This document shows positions 62,868-64,000 of a stretch of 64,000 bases of DNA, piece by piece (within the stretch, counting starts at the first letter, position 1; each line of letters begins with the position of its first letter). The stretch comes from Haemonchus contortus. Taxonomy: Eukaryota; Nematoda; Chromadorea; Rhabditida; Trichostrongylidae. The notes under the pieces are model-generated. The model was not told the origin of the DNA, did not search any database, and worked only from the letters and a program-made list of their open reading frames with translations. The DNA lies in contig LS997565.1 of the NCBI GenBank assembly GCA_000469685.2, positions 51,110,501 to 51,174,500 on the forward strand, given 5' to 3'. A program made the translations under genes and the position numbers.

Positions 62868-64000
62868 CTAAATATGAGCTGAACTAAGTTGTCATTCTAG
62901 GTGTGATAAGTGTCAACTAAGAGTTGTTTTAAACCTTAAGGTCGAGGACAGGATGTGAAAAAGATTAAGGTTTCATTTCAGTTGATAAAGGCGGTTCCAG
63001 CGTCTGTTGGAGGCAGCCCCATGTCCTTTGTAAAACGTCAATGCTTCGAATAGCAACTTTTGTCACGATTTTTTCTACTTATCATTTTGTTGATCATCGG
63101 GCCTTTACCGCTCTATTCTGAGGTTCACTGCGACGTTGTTCCCTTTTTCTGATAATCATATCCTCTAGAAACATGAAAAGGTGCAGATGCTGTAGAGTCA
63201 AGTGCTTCATGCTCGCATACCCCATGAATGACCGGCCGAGATCGAATCGCAGTTTTATAACAGCTCAGGCCGAACAAGCTTTCATCCCACTAGGCCGATT
63301 AGTGGAACTGACTAGGTTGCAAAAATAAGAGCACGGTCTATAGGACACCTAGAGAGTGGGGGAAGGGAGGTGGCGAAAGGGAAGCCGAATCCTACGAGCG
63401 GAATTGCTTAACCTCCAAGAAGTTGTCTCTGAAATTTCAGTTTAACTAGAAGGCTACTTATTCTTGTTGTAGAACTGATCCCTTTTGAAGCCCTGACAAG
63501 ATTGTTGACATGAGTAGCTACACGACATAATATCATATTTTATTTATTTATTTGGGGCGGAGGTGATGTAGTGGGAAGTGGCGCACCATCTCACATGCAC
63601 AGTCAGGGGTTCGAGTCCTGGATCGATACCCGCTTAGGCCAACCGAGCCTTCCATCCTTCACACGGGATCGATTAAGGCCGAAACTTCATCTTTTTATCC
63701 TTTATTTATCATTTATAACATTGTGCATAAGGCAAATGCAAGAAAAATGAAGTTACCTGACTGTGCCTGTGAAGATGACAACTAAAGTTACGGACAATTC
63801 TATATAAACTAGCACTCACTAAAACGCAGCAATTCTAATTTACTAACGCGCTCGAAAAGTCCGAAGGCCGGAGAAATTATCACTACTTTGGCTTTAAGAG
63901 ACGTGAATTGAGACCCTGCCCGACAAGTGAAGTTATGCTGCTTTATATTCGTTTTGAAGTGGCATACGATATTTTTATTGACCACCTTCTAGTTTTAGAG
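62868..64000. other. Upstream of the last recognised NWD1-like exon
   Basis: No further exon with matching phase was found between 62868 and the window edge; the exon at 62867 needs a preceding exon ending one base into a codon. The SINE-like copy at 63560 is here. Confidence 0.5.
63560..63680 (-). repeat. SINE-like repeat copy, inverted, with clear B box
   Basis: GTAGTGGGAAGTGGCGCACC, then AGTCAGGGGTTCGAGTCCTG and GGCCAACCGAGCCTTCCATC. GGTTCGAGTCC is a perfect tRNA B box, the best evidence that this family is tRNA-derived. Confidence 0.6.

Noticed and set aside
1..64000. CRISPR arrays, rRNA genes, prophage or operon structure
   Set aside because: No regularly spaced short repeats, no rRNA-like sequence and no Shine-Dalgarno/operon pattern; all genes are spliced.

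Overview
The window is nuclear DNA from an intron-rich nematode. Short exons are bounded by GTAAGT/GTATGT-type donors and TTTTCAG-type acceptors, introns run from about 40 bases to 4 kb, and introns and intergenic DNA are full of small inverted-repeat elements, tRNA-derived repeats, a mariner remnant and non-LTR retrotransposon scraps. The texture suits a strongylid parasite of the hookworm type; that is inference, since no species-diagnostic gene was recognised. All gene models were assembled by hand from reading frame, splice-site and splice-phase agreement, so single open frames show only parts of each gene.

Layout. (1) About 978-9022, plus strand: a LIV-1-type ZIP metal transporter (SLC39A8/A14-like) carrying HNFIDG and EEFPHELGD. 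(2) 10953-15146, plus strand: an ER-shaping REEP/DP1/HVA22-type protein with a long Ser/Pro/Lys-rich tail; its first exon is not identified. (3) 16159-17563, minus strand: a small secreted protein of unknown function. (4) 18477-46846, minus strand: about 40 exons of a large secreted protein built as three successive EGF / vWA-like / beta-sandwich-like modules plus a last EGF pair. It resembles the IRG-7-like EGF/vWA proteins of nematodes and has several single-base frame breaks. (5) 48711 to beyond 62867, minus strand: 25 exons in perfect phase (948 codons plus stop) giving the C-terminal part of an NWD1-like NACHT-WD40 (STAND) protein: a helical linker, many WD40 repeats and a basic Ser/Pro-rich tail. 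The NACHT part should lie upstream, outside or at the edge of the window.

The repeat layer is the other main content: one family of elements with AAGGCACAGTTCACGAT-type terminal inverted repeats (at least a dozen copies, some with palindromic cores), a tRNA-derived SINE-like family (at least nine copies), an 821-bp mariner relic with matched ends, a 182-bp tRNA-like palindrome, and two decayed RT fragments, one of them inside a TIR element.

The five genes show no sign of acting in one pathway: metal transport, ER membrane shaping, two secreted proteins and one intracellular WD40/STAND protein. I saw no rRNA, no convincing functional tRNA, no CRISPR and no prokaryote-like operon.
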